Assembly (NCBI GenBank): GCA_024509875.1
Contig: JAMPIV010019863.1
Coordinates: forward strand, 558,001-622,000
DNA: 64,000 bases
Origin: Oreohelix idahoensis
Lineage: Eukaryota > Mollusca > Gastropoda > Stylommatophora > Oreohelicidae
Direction: 5' to 3'
Program-made: the position numbers and the translations under genes
The notes under the pieces: model-generated
Told to the model about the DNA's origin: nothing
Database searches by the model: none
What the model saw: only the letters and a program-made list of their open reading frames with translations
Part shown: one piece after another, positions 1 to 11,240 of the stretch
Layout of the letters: every line of letters begins with the position of its first letter
Numbering within the stretch: position 1 is the stretch's first letter

Positions 1-530
1 TCTATAGGTGCAATTTTCTTGATTGAAAATTTGCTGCGACAACTGTTGCTTTTGTGTTAGCTGTGAAGTCTGTAATTATTGTTATTTTTGTAATATTTCT
101 TTGTTCTTTAGTTTTGTTTTGATTTGTTTGTAATTTGTTGGTCTAACCTTTTCTATCTTTCAGTTCTATTCACAATTATATTCATATATTGTGACGTCAT
201 TTGTGTTGTTATTCTTTGCAGATTCAGTGATTATTTTCATTGATTTCCCTATTTGATTTATTTTGATTTCTGCAAACGTTCTTGTATTGTCAGTCCTATT
301 TGTACTTTATGTATTCTGTTGGTTGACATATGTTTTATATAGGTATATTTCATAAGACACAATTGCCTGTGCACTGCACTTGGATTATGGTATAAACCAG
401 TACCTGATTATTATTACTATTATACAAGACCTTATTAAGGCTTGTGACCCACAGATATTGGGATAGTATACTGATTAATCAAGTCATTAAGAACTTGTGG
501 TATTATTATTGTTTCAGGTGATTAGTATTA
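1..530 (+). other. Non-coding leader upstream of gypsy element 1 gag
   Basis: AT-rich stretch with no usable ORF directly before the gag reading frame of the first LTR retrotransposon. It should hold the 5' LTR end and/or untranslated leader of that element. I could not match it to sequence downstream of the element, so the 5' LTR edge and primer-binding site are not defined; the window edge may cut the element. Confidence 0.4.
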
Positions 531-1313
531 TTGTTAGACACCAGGTCTACATTAGAATACTTCATTATACAAGGGAAAGCCCTTGATAAGACTGGCCAAC
601 AATTAGAAGAATGGGCGGTGGCTCAATATGACAAAGCATTAGCTGCAGAAGAGAGAAAAGCTGCTGCAGAAGAGAGAAAAGCTATGGCTGAAGAGAAAAG
701 ATTAGAAAGAGAAGCTGAGGCTGCTGCTGAACAAAAGAAATTGCAGATGCAGGTGGAGGAAAGGAGATTTGAAGCTGAACAAAAAAAATTAGAAAGAGAA
801 GCTGCTGCTGAACAAAAAAGATTAGACAGTGAAGCTGAACAAAAAAAATTAGAAAGAGAAGCTGCTGCTGAACAAAAAAGATTAGACAGGGAAGCTGAAC
901 AAAAAAGATTAGACAGAGAGGCTGAAGAAAAAAAAGCAATAAGAGAACATGAATTTGAGTTAGAGAAATTGAGATTGACAAGTATGAGTAATGTTAATCA
1001 GGCATCTAGTGGTAATGGTAAACCTTCTACTTACAAGGTTAAGGTTCCACCGTTCAATCAGTCCAGTGACGATATTACATTCTGGCTGGATAGATTTGAA
1101 CGTTCTTGTCGTACACATAATGTGGATAAATCACAATACGCTAATCAATTATCAGAAAACTTGAAAGGTGAATCTTTGACTAGATTATGCCTTGTAGGAG
1201 AAGCAGATAAGGATAATTATGATGTCATTAGGGCGGCTTTGATAAAAAAATATCAGCTAAGTGAGGAAGGCTATCGCCTTTTATTTAAGACGATGGTGCC
1301 TGAGACGGGGTAG
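531..1313 (+). pseudogene. gag: Gag N-terminal part of gypsy element 1 (coiled coil, frame-broken)
   Basis: Structural (capsid) polyprotein of an LTR retrotransposon. Residues about 30-150 are almost entirely Glu/Lys/Arg/Ala/Gln and should form a long charged coiled coil; its core is a tandem duplication with a period of 60 bp (about 773-892). From about residue 170 a globular Gag region begins (KVPPFNQSSDDITFWLDRFE), resembling the retroviral-capsid/SCAN-like fold by pattern. The frame ends at a stop after ETG at 1313, inside the conserved Gag region. The same homology resumes in another frame upstream of position 1400, so a one-base indel at the GGGG run (1307-1310) is the likely cause. Programmed frameshifting is less likely because the break lies within a domain. 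The upstream start codon is the track's; a TTG/other start just upstream cannot be excluded. Confidence 0.8.
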
Positions 1314-4300
1314 AATTCTCAGAATTCACTGCAAAGGCACGTCTCACAGTTGATCGTTGGATTGAGCTTTCCAAAACAGAAAAAACGTATGAAGGACTTA
1401 TGGATTTGTTGCTCAGAGATAAGATTATGTCATGTGTGAACAAACCTTTCCTTGAATTTATACATGAGCGTAAACCCAAATCTCTAAAGGAAATGGAAGA
1501 ATATTGTTCCCAATATGTCACTGCACACCCCGACGTGACTTTTGGCAACACTAAGATTAAGGAGAGTATGCCAGTTGCTTCAGCAACACCATACAATCCC
1601 AATTATTCACACAGATTTCAGGGACCTCAAAACAGATTTGATAAAAAAGGTAACCATAATAGTTATCAAAACCAAGGTAACCAATCATTTCAGGGTTCTT
1701 CTTCAAAGAACTGGAGACGAGCTGATAGCTCTCGACACAGGGGTGGTCATAATTATAGGAATTTCCGTAGAGGAAGTAATTATAGAAACTATCAGGGTTA
1801 TCCGTCTTGGAGTCAACAAGATCATAATTACAGAGATACTCATTATAATGAATATGATAATGGTAACCAAGGGAACTATGACTCAAACCCAAATAGGGGT
1901 TACAATAGAGGTAACAATAACTACAGAGGTGATAATAACCGAGGTAGATCTCAAAACAAAAGACATAAACCACATTTTCAGGCAAACTCTGCACAACAAG
2001 AGTCCCATGAAGCCTATAAACAGAGTAAAGATAATAATGATGCTAGTAATATGGCATGTGCCGCTTTTGATTTTGGGAGAGCATCTCAGTGCCCCCAATG
2101 CAAAACGTTATTTGAGCCAACCACAGTGTCTACTTTAAGCTGTGGCCATCCTCTTCCTGCTCTTCCGGCATCAGTCGCGCATGATGGAAGAGGTTCTCTT
2201 GTCTTACATAAGGGTTTAGTGAATAACAATCCAGTCTCTGTGCTATTTGATTCTGGATGCACCACAATTGGTGTTAGGCAGTCACTCGTAGATCCTTCCC
2301 GTGCCACTGGACAAGTAGTCAAATGTGTAACATTTGGCGGCACATTAGAGAAATACTCTACTGCTATCATTAGGATTGCTACTCCTTTCTTTACAGGAGA
2401 TGTACACGCATGTCTTCTTCCGAATCCGATCGCTGACCTCATCATCGGTCGCATTCATGGAGTCAAAGAATGCACTCCGCAACAAATTTCCACGTGGGAA
2501 AGGCAAAACATGCAGATTGCTAACGCTGTAGTCACTAGAGCTCAGGCTCTTAATATGCCTCAAACTTCATCTACTGAAGATAATGAAGTGCATAACCAAG
2601 ATAATCCCTTGGTAATTTCTCGTGACTCGTTTATAAAACAGCAAGAAGATGATCCCACTCTGAAGAAATTCTTCATTCTTGCAACTAAAGGTGATCCGAA
2701 TAAAGACACAAGTCGTAAATCGTGGATTACAAAGAAGAATGGCGTACTTGTACGTATGGTTCAAGACTCCATTACGTCAAGTCATTCTCAAATCCTGGTT
2801 CCCAAGAATTTGAGAGTTAAAATTTTGCAGCACGCTCACGACTCTCAGTGTGCTGGACACATGGGTTTTTCCCGTACTAAGTCAAGAGTCCTTGCGGCTT
2901 TCTTTTGGCCATTGGTAAACAAGGACATACGGATTTATTGTCGATCTTGTAAAGTATGTCAGGAAGTTAAATCCAAAGGTCCACGGCATGCTGCACCCAT
3001 TCAGGCGGCGGACATTCCTATTCGGCCGTTTCAAAAAATGGCCATAGACATTATTGGTCCATTTAAGATCAAGTCTGCCAGAGGACATCAGTTTATCTTG
3101 ACGTGTGTTGATATGTGCACACGTTGGCCAGGGGCTATTCCTCTGAAGAGCATTACTACTGCTGATATTGCAGATGCTCTTTGGCTTATATTTTCTCGTC
3201 TGGGGTTCCCCGGAGAGATATTGTCAGACCATGGCACCCAACTAATATCAGATACCATGTCTCAAGTAATGTCTACTCTGCAGATAGATAGATCTTTAAG
3301 TAGTATCTACCATCCAATGTCTAATGGTATGGTCGAACGCCTTAATAGAACACTTAAAAACTTACTAGGGAAGATAACTGAGGATCATCCTCAAGACTGG
3401 GACAGAGTTTTACCTGCGGCCCTCTTCGCTTACAGAGAGGTACCCAATGAACATACAGGATTTTCTCCCTTTGAACTCGTCTTTGGCGCGCGTCCGCGTG
3501 GCCCTATGTCGTTGCTTCACGATCTCATAACATCTGACAATATTGACGATGACACAAAGTCATCCTACGAATATGTCATCGCGTTGAGACAAAAGATTAT
3601 CGAAGCATGCAAATTAGCAACTTCTTCTTCTGAATTTGCGAAACAGAAGGCAAGGCAATTTGCCAATAAGAAGAGATGCTTACGACAACTTTGTCCTGGT
3701 GACAAAGCATTTGTATTACTACCTTGTAGGGAAAACAGATTACTTATTTCTTGGAAAGGTCCGTACGATATAATATCGAAAATTTCCGATGTCGACTATA
3801 TTGTCGATATTGATGGGAAGCATAAAACCTTCCACATCAATATGCTTACTGAATTCCATGAACGTCCGGATTATTTGCAACCCATTTTCCAAGCAACGGA
3901 CAATTCTCCAGTACAACATGGTCATTACTCATCACTGTCCGTGTTACAGGATGAGGAAACAAGTTTTTCAGATGTAAATCTTCCTCTTCCAATGATCCCA
4001 CTTCATTCTAGTGAATCATGGAAGAACGTTACTGTCTCTCCTGATTTGTCTCTAGGAGAACAGCGACAAGTTTCAACTATGTTGCAAACATTTCAGGATG
4101 TACTCACTGACATCCCTGGACAAACGAATGTCATTGAACATGACATTGTTCTAACTGACCATACTCCTATTAGGGGTAGACCTTATCCTATACCTATACA
4201 TTTTCAAGCACAGGTCGAGAAAGAGTTGGATGAGATGATAGATTTGAAAATAATCGAACCATCCACCTCTGCATATTCTTCGCCGATGGTTATTGTGCGT

Positions 4301-5086
4301 AAAAAAGACAATAACATACGTCTTTGCGTTGACTATCGAAAATTGAATCAAGTAACGAAGTTCGATGCCGAACCTATGCCTTTACTGGAAGAGCTACTTA
4401 CTCGACTCTCCAAATCTCATTTTTTCACTAAACTTGATTTGTCTAAAGGATATTGGCAAGTTCCTTTATCTGAACGCGCCAAACCTCTCACGGCTTTTTC
4501 AACACCTAGAGGTTTGTTCCAATGGAATTTTATGCCTTTCGGTCTTATGAACGCACCAGCTACATTCGTACGCATGATGCGCCGAATCCTATCTTATCGG
4601 TCAGATGTCATTGCATATCTAGACGACATCTGTCTTTTCAGCGATACTTGGGAAGATCACTATTCAGGGTTAGATGAATTGCTGTCTACTTTGCGTGAGC
4701 ACAACCTGACAGCGAAACCCTCTAAAGCCTATATTGGTTTTAGCGAAATTTCTTTCCTAGGCCACCGAGTTGGTCATGGTTTCCTAAAGACAGAGGACCA
4801 TAATACTAGTAAGATACTTAACATCTCAATCCCTAAGACTAAAAAACAGGTGAGAAGTCTGTTAGGTCTTATTCAATTTTATGGCAGATTCATTCAGAAT
4901 CTATCCTCTATCATGGCACCTCTCTCAACACTTCTAAAGAAAGGTTCACCTAATGTGGTCCACTGGTCTCAGGAATGCCAATGCTCTCTGGATAAGATTA
5001 AAACATTGTTTTCAACACCACCTATTTTAGTGCTACCCACTAAAGATAAAACATTCGTTCTTCCACTGGGATTGGAGCGGCACTAA
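1314..5086 (+). pseudogene. pol: Gag C-terminal region plus Pol of gypsy element 1: PR-IN-RT, frame broken before RNase H
   Basis: Residues are numbered from the Met at 1400. The first 46 complete the SCAN-like Gag. Residues about 60-195 are a basic Arg/Gly/Asn/Tyr-rich tract. A CPQC (231-234) with CGH (248-250) replaces a classical CCHC knuckle. The protease has DSG at 284-286. The integrase has the HHCC finger at H480, H487, C517, C520; acidic triad D550, D610, E646 (D-x35-E); and the C-terminal WKGPYD at 785-790. RT has LCVDYRKLN (975-983), LDLSKGYWQV (1012-1021), FMPFGLMNAPATF and the catalytic YLDD at 1073-1076. Integrase before RT is the outstanding oddity. The frame ends at 5086, where the start of RNase H is damaged. 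Apart from the Gag and RNase H breaks, this 1228-residue frame is open and all PR, IN and RT catalytic residues are in place, so the copy is only moderately old. Confidence 0.9.
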
Positions 5087-5415
5087 TGCAAGAGTACTCT
5101 GGAACTCTGCATCCTGTAATGTATATTTCCAGAAAACTTAATGCGGCAGAAAGGAATTATTCGGTTTTAGACCGTGAGCTATTAGCTATGGTTTGGTCGA
5201 TCCTCAAACTACAGAGATTCCTTCTAGGCGCACATTTCATAGTAGAAACCGACCAAAAAGCTCTTACTGCTATACAGAGTAAGAATTTGAAGAGCTCGAG
5301 GTCTACTCGATATGCAATTGCTCTTCAACCTTTTCATTTCTCTGTGCGAGCTATTCGTGGATCAGATAATGTGATGGCAGACATTCTGTCAAGATGCCCA
5401 CATGATTCCACATAA
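5086..5415 (+). pseudogene. RNase H of gypsy element 1, missing its N-terminal catalytic Asp region
   Basis: Degrades the RNA strand of the RNA:DNA hybrid during retrotransposon replication. The frame continues RT homology across the 5065-5090 break and shows SVLDRELLAMVW (catalytic Glu), VETDQKAL (second Asp) and SDNVMADILSR (terminal Asp), typical of Ty3/gypsy RNase H. The segment that normally carries the first catalytic Asp falls at the break, where a short deletion seems to have removed it and shifted the frame by one. The ORF ends normally at 5415 without an envelope-like gene behind it. Confidence 0.85.
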
Positions 5416-7478
5416 CTATTAGGGCTTAGACTTCTTGATATGTCTAGTTCTATAGTAGTTCCTTTTCTATATCATGATAGATACACATTTGTAATTTAAT
5501 AATATAATGATTGTATCACTACATAGCGGTTCATTGATGTTTATTCACCGCTGTGCTTTGATGATTTTTTCTTCATAAATCATAAATTTAAGATATCTAA
5601 TACGAAATGATGATATGAATTTTTTAGGCATTGTGTAATTGCCAGAATTGTATTATACTTTGATGACACCTTCCTGGAAAAATATACTTGTAGAGAAATA
5701 ATTTCTCTCAGTTTATGAGACACATTCTCACCAGTCGCTCCATAAGTCGACTTAGCCTCATATTAGGCGTTATAGGTATTCCTGATATTTTCATCTGCGC
5801 ATTATTCATACGTTGTGAGCCTATTGTACGTTGCTCCTAGATGTATTTCAAAAAAAAAAAAATGTTCCATTTTTTTTTCCCGGGAGGTGTGGTAAGACTG
5901 TTACGTGCAGTCTTTGATATCTTACAATATTATACATTGGTATACTTGTTATGTTCGCAAATATTTTGTAAACAAAATAGATATTTTTTAGTGCTTAAGG
6001 GAAAGTCATTATTGAGTTACTTCCCTTGAAAGTTGTGCCGTCTCTTTCGATCGAACTCCGCGGATGAATCCAGTTTTACTGCGATTTATTCTTTGTTTGG
6101 GTAGTAATAGATTGTTCTTGCTTCAGAATATCTATGGCCTGAATTTATGTGTATTGTTTGTCTGAGTAGGACGAGTCTGTCTTATATCTGTATATCTTTA
6201 CATATCTAAGTCGAACTATATGTTCTGTTGTCTCTAGAGAGGTCAAAGGCTATTCGGCGGATGTGTCGCGAGAGAGGTGTGTTTTGGCTTCGCCCTGATG
6301 ATGGGCTGTGTTTTCTATGTCGGCTTGTCGCCGGGGAAAAAGTGATCTCAGTATTTGTGGGGAAAGTGATAGTCGTCTAGACCTATCGTGTATGCTTTAC
6401 CCCAGTGTTTATTCGTATTGCCAAGGAATGGCAGAATCATATTTCAGATACCAGGGTAATAAAGATACTCTTTTGAACTCTCGTACGAAGCCACCGTTTT
6501 TCGATAGTTACGATTTGAATGTCTAAGAGAATATATTTGCCTAGATGAAAACGATTCTGATTCCTAGCAGCACTATATCCTGTAGAATGCAGTCAATTGT
6601 TCATGATCAAATCTACAGAGCAATGAAATGTTTAATGAATGACTAACTTTAGGACAGATTCATTATCTGTATCCAAACGTGAGTGACAGCTCACGAGTGA
6701 AGCCATCTTGGAACCAAACATGTAGTGACTTTCAAGAAGAGAAAAGGGATGCCCGTATTATCGCTTGATTAGTCCAGAGATCACTGCTACACATGAGAAC
6801 CCATTGCTAGCGGTTCAATATTATTATATGAAAATCTGTGCTGGACATTATGTTAAGGAATCTTCGCTAGACGAGATTAGGTCTAGAAACCATCTTGGAT
6901 ATTGTTTATAATCTGACGTGCTTTGTCAGTAAACTCAGATGATATATATATATGGGCAATACTGAGTGCTTGGCTACTGACAGTCCATTATACTATTATT
7001 CTACATGAGTGCCCATGTAACATAACATTGCAAGACCATTTATCCACTGTACCATGATGTATTATGCCAACCTGTGATTTGTCACTATCTGTGCTGTCGA
7101 GTGTGTACGTCCAATTAAACTTTAGTAAAGGTACACAGTCGTTGGTGTCGATGACTTCCAGCCATACATGAGTGTGAGAAAAGAACATTTGTCAACACCA
7201 CGAACTCTTCCTATCATTCGCACATTATACACTCCATCTATGTCTACACACCACTGCGTAGGTCAAGTTGACATTCTATACTCAAACCACAAGCAATACA
7301 ACAACACAGTATGTAGCTCTGGTGATGTTCGAGCGAGCTTCAGATTTCTCAGCATGTCTCTTGCTCAGGGCAAGGGTCTTGTATTAAGAGTTTATCAACT
7401 GATGATGATGATGTCTGCTTCCATCCACTTATATTTATCATTTGGTGGACATCATTAATAAGAAAAAGATCCTTATCA
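5416..7478. other. 3' non-coding region of gypsy element 1 and unassigned DNA; candidate 3' LTR from about 5888
   Basis: No coding frame here is supported. A purine-rich GGGAGG followed by TGTGGTAAGACTG at 5882-5900 resembles a polypurine tract plus LTR start. The other LTR is not in the window, or is too diverged for me to see, so the LTR end is not called. The rest is AT-rich DNA. Confidence 0.35.
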
Positions 7479-8026
7479 GCCACTCGAAAAGCAGCGACTG
7501 GGAGACTTTTTCAGGCCATAAATCGAGGATTCCTCAGCAAGAAAGAGGTTGGTAAGAAAACGAAGATGGCTGTATACCGCTCCACCTATGTCCCAGTCTT
7601 GACATATGGATGCGAGTCATGGGCAATGACTACAACCCACAAAAGCCAGATCCAAACCTCAGAAATGAGGTATCTGAGGAAGGTGGTTAAGTAACAAGAT
7701 GAGACATGGTCCGCAACCAGGCGATACGTCAAGGCCTAAAATCCCACCCGCTGCAGACCCAAATAGAACAGTCCCAACTAAGATGGTTTGGCCATGTCTG
7801 CAGAATGGGAGAAGATCGGCTACCACGACAAGCATGGGAAACAAAGAGCCAGGGACCCAGACCTCCAGGACGACCCAGAGTCCGCTGGGAGGACAACATT
7901 AGACAATCTTTGAAGGGCCGAGGACTAGAATGGAACCAGGCCAGGAAGAAGACAGCTGATAGAATAGTCTGGCGCTCTCTCTTCCAAACCTCTACACCTC
8001 ACGGTAGAATGGGAACGACTAAGTAA
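7479..8026 (+). pseudogene. LINE 3'-terminal fragment (post-RT tail)
   Basis: C-terminal tail of a non-LTR retrotransposon ORF2-type protein. A frame from 7479 to 7694 carries TYVPVLTYGCESWAMTT, the conserved post-RT 'L-Y-G-x-E-x-W' segment. After a stop and a shift, the frame 7706-8026 carries LRWFGHVCRMGEDRLPRQAW and GRPRVRWEDNI, the usual end of RTE/L1-like LINE proteins in invertebrates. It has no RT catalytic core, so this is a 5'-truncated, frame-broken relic. Clade assignment is uncertain. Confidence 0.75.
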
Positions 8027-9056
8027 GTAAGAGAAAATTCTCCTCTACAAGTTTCTTTTAAATAGTACGTGCTAATCCTCGCGATTTCTCACGGGCCAAG
8101 GCAGATAAATTATCCACACGGTCGCTGGAGTGACATTTCTTTGGATTACATTTCCAGCCTAGAATCGACCAGCCTGGAAGTGACTTTTTGTATCACAAAC
8201 TAGATGTGCGTAAATCAAGGGGGATGAACTCTGCCCTACAGCTGCACAGTGAAAACTCGGACCAATTTAAAATGAAGGAATTTGATCACCCTGTAACCAA
8301 GTCCCATACACGAACTCGTATGTGTGTGTGAATGCAGTTGGAACGATGCCACCAACTGGTCACGCACCCCTGCCCCGAGAGAGGCCATCAGGAAATCGTT
8401 GTTGGGAAGTTTTAAGGCATTCAATCGGTATCTGTCCAGCAAATAACATGCTATGGGCCACAGCCGAGGCTAGCTTAAGGTTGCCAAATCCACAGTGAAT
8501 CTTTGAGCGAGTAAGTGATCTAACAGGTAACCTTTTAAATATATTTTCATTTCAGTGACAGAAATTGTTATTTGCATATTTACATGTTACTCAACCATTT
8601 CTAAGGTATGAGCTCACTAAAGTCATAATTAATCACTGATCTTCTTCTCACATCTTTGCAGAAATAAGACAGAGTTAAATAGTTCATGTATAATGTTATT
8701 GTTACTTTGGGATTTGTATTTCTGAACTAAGCAGAACAGAAAGTATCATAGTGGTCCTTGTACTTTCTATTTCTTAAATGTTCCATTCTTCTTTGTCAAG
8801 AATACAAACTTGATAAGTGTGTTCTCAATCACATTTCTTATCTCTTTATTTCATATTGGACATTAGTGTTTTCATCATGGAATATTCTTTATATGTTTTT
8901 AATGCACTTCTACGCATATACCATGTTTGATGATTGAAGAACTATTCTATTATCAGTTATATGAATGATATTTTTGGCAGGAACCAGAACTTTGAGAATG
9001 TTTACAATTATTTAGCTATTTAATGAATTCACTACTTGACTGACAAAATGTAAGCC
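8027..9056. other. No recognisable feature
   Basis: AT-rich DNA without a supported coding frame; I see no repeat boundary or RNA gene. Confidence 0.5.
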
Positions 9057-9310
9057 AGTGGTTCTCAAGCCCTTGAGATCACGACTACACACAAAATTAT
9101 TTACTGCTCAAGTGGCAAAAAGGTAATTCAGTGGTTCTCAGACCTTGGCAGCCATGACCCCCAAAAGGTTTTACTACAGCATGGGAAACTATAACCCAGT
9201 GGTTCTCAAACCATTGGTGACAATGACCCCAAAATGAATATACTGCTCTATGGGCACAATGTGAACCAGTGGTCCTCAAACATTTGATGACCACAGTCCC
9301 ACACATCACA
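9057..9310. repeat. Four imperfect about 70-bp tandem units, each starting CAGTGGTTCTCA-like
   Basis: The motif CCAGTGGTTCTCAA recurs near 9056, 9129, 9197 and 9270 (last copy CCAGTGGTCCTCAAA), each followed by a 'GACCAC/GACCCC' segment. The motif resembles the terminal inverted repeat of many hAT transposons (CAGTGGTTCTCAA). An array of such ends is unusual and may be tandem amplification of a hAT terminus. Confidence 0.7.
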
Positions 9311-10345
9311 GTTTGTGAAACTAGTTGCCCACATATAGAAACTCACTGCGGTAAATAAGCAGACTGCCAGATCTAGGTTGAGATCACCAGATGCGATTAT
9401 AATGTCAGTTAAGTAGGAGTATTTCATAGATACTATTTAACACTTTGTTACTAAATGTTAGCTATGATTGTTTTAATTTGATTTCTGATGGACGCTTATC
9501 AGCCATCAGACATAGGAGATGATTGCTCTTGAAGCAGCCAGCTCATTTAGTACTTTGTTGTGGCGCCATGTGTATCGCCCTTGCTCTAATCACACCTTGC
9601 AAGCTGAGAGCACATGTTCAAGTGTCTGCCTCTCATGGCACAGGGGGGGACTGAGCATCATCAGACTTTCCCCATCTCACAAGGTTTGCGGACGATGGCA
9701 GGAGGTCATACATTGATCTGATAATGAAGCTGAGCCTAAGAGGTGCCATATGCCATTAATCATTCCATATCAAGGACCTTTGCAGGGTTCCTTCCCATGT
9801 AGTTCATTGGCCTTGTTGGGCCTGCTGCACCGATTTTAGCATCCTCTTATCATTCTTAATTCCTTGTATCTCCTAAATTACCATGTCTCTGCATTCCCTG
9901 CTTGATGCCTTGAACCACCAGCGGATGTCACTATGGCTAAATTCCCGTCTATTTGTCTACAGTATTATCACGGACTCCACACAGATGAGTTGGTCTGTAC
10001 AGATAGTGTAAGCCTATGATAGATAGGAAACTATATACAATGGTTTGCAGCAAGGGGGAATCTGGTCATACATAACAAGTGTTTCCTCATCAGAAAAGTG
10101 TTTCCGGCTGTTTTTCTCCTCTACAATCTAAATGGTGGGGGAGGAGAGGTCTACTTGGGTCACAACTCCCAAGTTTCAGCCTCCCATAGATTTTTCTGTC
10201 TTCACTGGGCATTGAGCCCGATACACCTTGGTTGTACATTTCACGGATTAAACATACATAAGTTTGTCTATACACAAAGTTTCAGGCTGTTTTTTTTTTT
10301 TAACCAGAGCAAATCTTCAACAATATTATACAACAAATGTTGATG
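9311..10345. other. No recognisable feature
   Basis: No ORF with protein-like composition and no clear repeat; contains only short homopolymer runs (for example T-run near 10290). Confidence 0.5.
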
Positions 10346-10560
10346 GCTACTTTATCATCAGCACAAAGTTAAATCTTCTATGATAATTTCTTCAAAGTTG
10401 AGAGAGATCATTTTATCTTTAGTACAAAGTTCAATCTTCTATGATAATATCCTCAAAGTTGACAGAGATCATTTTATCATCAGGACAAAGTAAAATCTTC
10501 TGTGATAATATGCTCAAAGTTGAGAGAAATCATTTTATCATCAGCACAAAGTTAAATCTT
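10346..10560. repeat. About 67-bp tandem repeat, about 3.3 copies
   Basis: TTTATCATCAGCACAAAGTT recurs with small changes near 10352, 10414, 10474 and 10534. Each is followed by AATCTTCTATGATAAT and CTCAAAGTTGAGAGA. Copies differ by several percent, so the duplication is not recent. Confidence 0.85.
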
Positions 10561-11240
10561 AGTCAACAATAAACTAAAAGTACAGAGGGGTAGTGTGATT
10601 ATTAGTCAAAAGCAAAGTCATCAGTCATAATCTAGACAGGCTAAACATTTCATAACATAAAAAGTTTTGTGAAGAAGAAGGATGTTTCTAAAAAATGAGA
10701 TCATGCAGGCCTCAATGGCAAACAAATATGATACTGTCAATCAGATTATGCCTGTTTGTGTTTAGACAGCCTTCAATGGTGTAGACAGAACAATCTTGTG
10801 GAAGGTGCATACAAAAACTTACAGACAATGCAGCACAGTCAAGTTCTAGAAGTGAACGGAACAAAACTAACTCATCAACAAACATACACAGGCACAAGTA
10901 CACACTCACTGATCACAGTGGACACTAATGTCACATGATCTCAGTGACTCAATGAATGTTTTTTTTTTTAAATTTGCTAGACACCTTTCCAGAGAGATTC
11001 ATACCCTGTCCTTGTTTTTGTACATGACTATCTTATTTGCTTTTAGTCATTCAAAGAGAATCATTTATGCATTGTTGTGTGTCCCAGTACCTTGACAAAT
11101 ATTTATAGTCATAACATAGGTTCTCACCCGTGTGTTACTGGGACTGAAAGCAATGGTAAAACTATTCCCCACCATGCCATAGTAGATAGTGAATAAGGAG
11201 GGTTGGACATGGGGGTCAGCTACACCATCCTGTAGAAACA
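10561..11240. other. No recognisable feature
   Basis: AT-rich DNA between two tandem arrays. The short ORFs do not look like protein-coding exons. Confidence 0.5.

Larger units (their letters stand above)
1..7000 (+). mobile_element. Ty3/gypsy LTR retrotransposon with integrase before RT (Gmr1-like order), decayed
   Basis: Gag coiled coil and SCAN-like Gag region (531-about 1550), aspartic protease (about 2249), integrase zinc finger and core (2831-3340), integrase C-terminal GPY motif (about 3758), reverse transcriptase (about 4100-4780) and RNase H (to 5415) follow each other on the plus strand. RT/RNase H similarity is of Ty3/gypsy type, but the protease-integrase-RT-RNase H order is that of Ty1/copia. 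Ty3/gypsy elements with this order are known as the Gmr1 type, first described from cod and other deuterostomes. Two frame breaks (about 1310 and about 5070) make it non-functional. The end coordinates are approximate because neither LTR was matched: a purine-rich GGGAGG at 5882-5887 followed by TGTGGT suggests a 3' LTR starting near 5888. Confidence 0.85.

Noticed and set aside
1..530. 5' LTR of element 1 matched to sequence after 5888
   Set aside because: I looked for a direct repeat between the leader and 5888-7400 and found none, so I did not call LTR limits.
682..981. Minus-strand 99-codon ORF
   Set aside because: Shadow of the Glu/Lys-rich Gag coiled coil in the opposite strand.
1307..1400. 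Programmed gag-pol frameshift in element 1
   Set aside because: The break interrupts the conserved Gag region itself, and the second element reads through the equivalent region in one frame.
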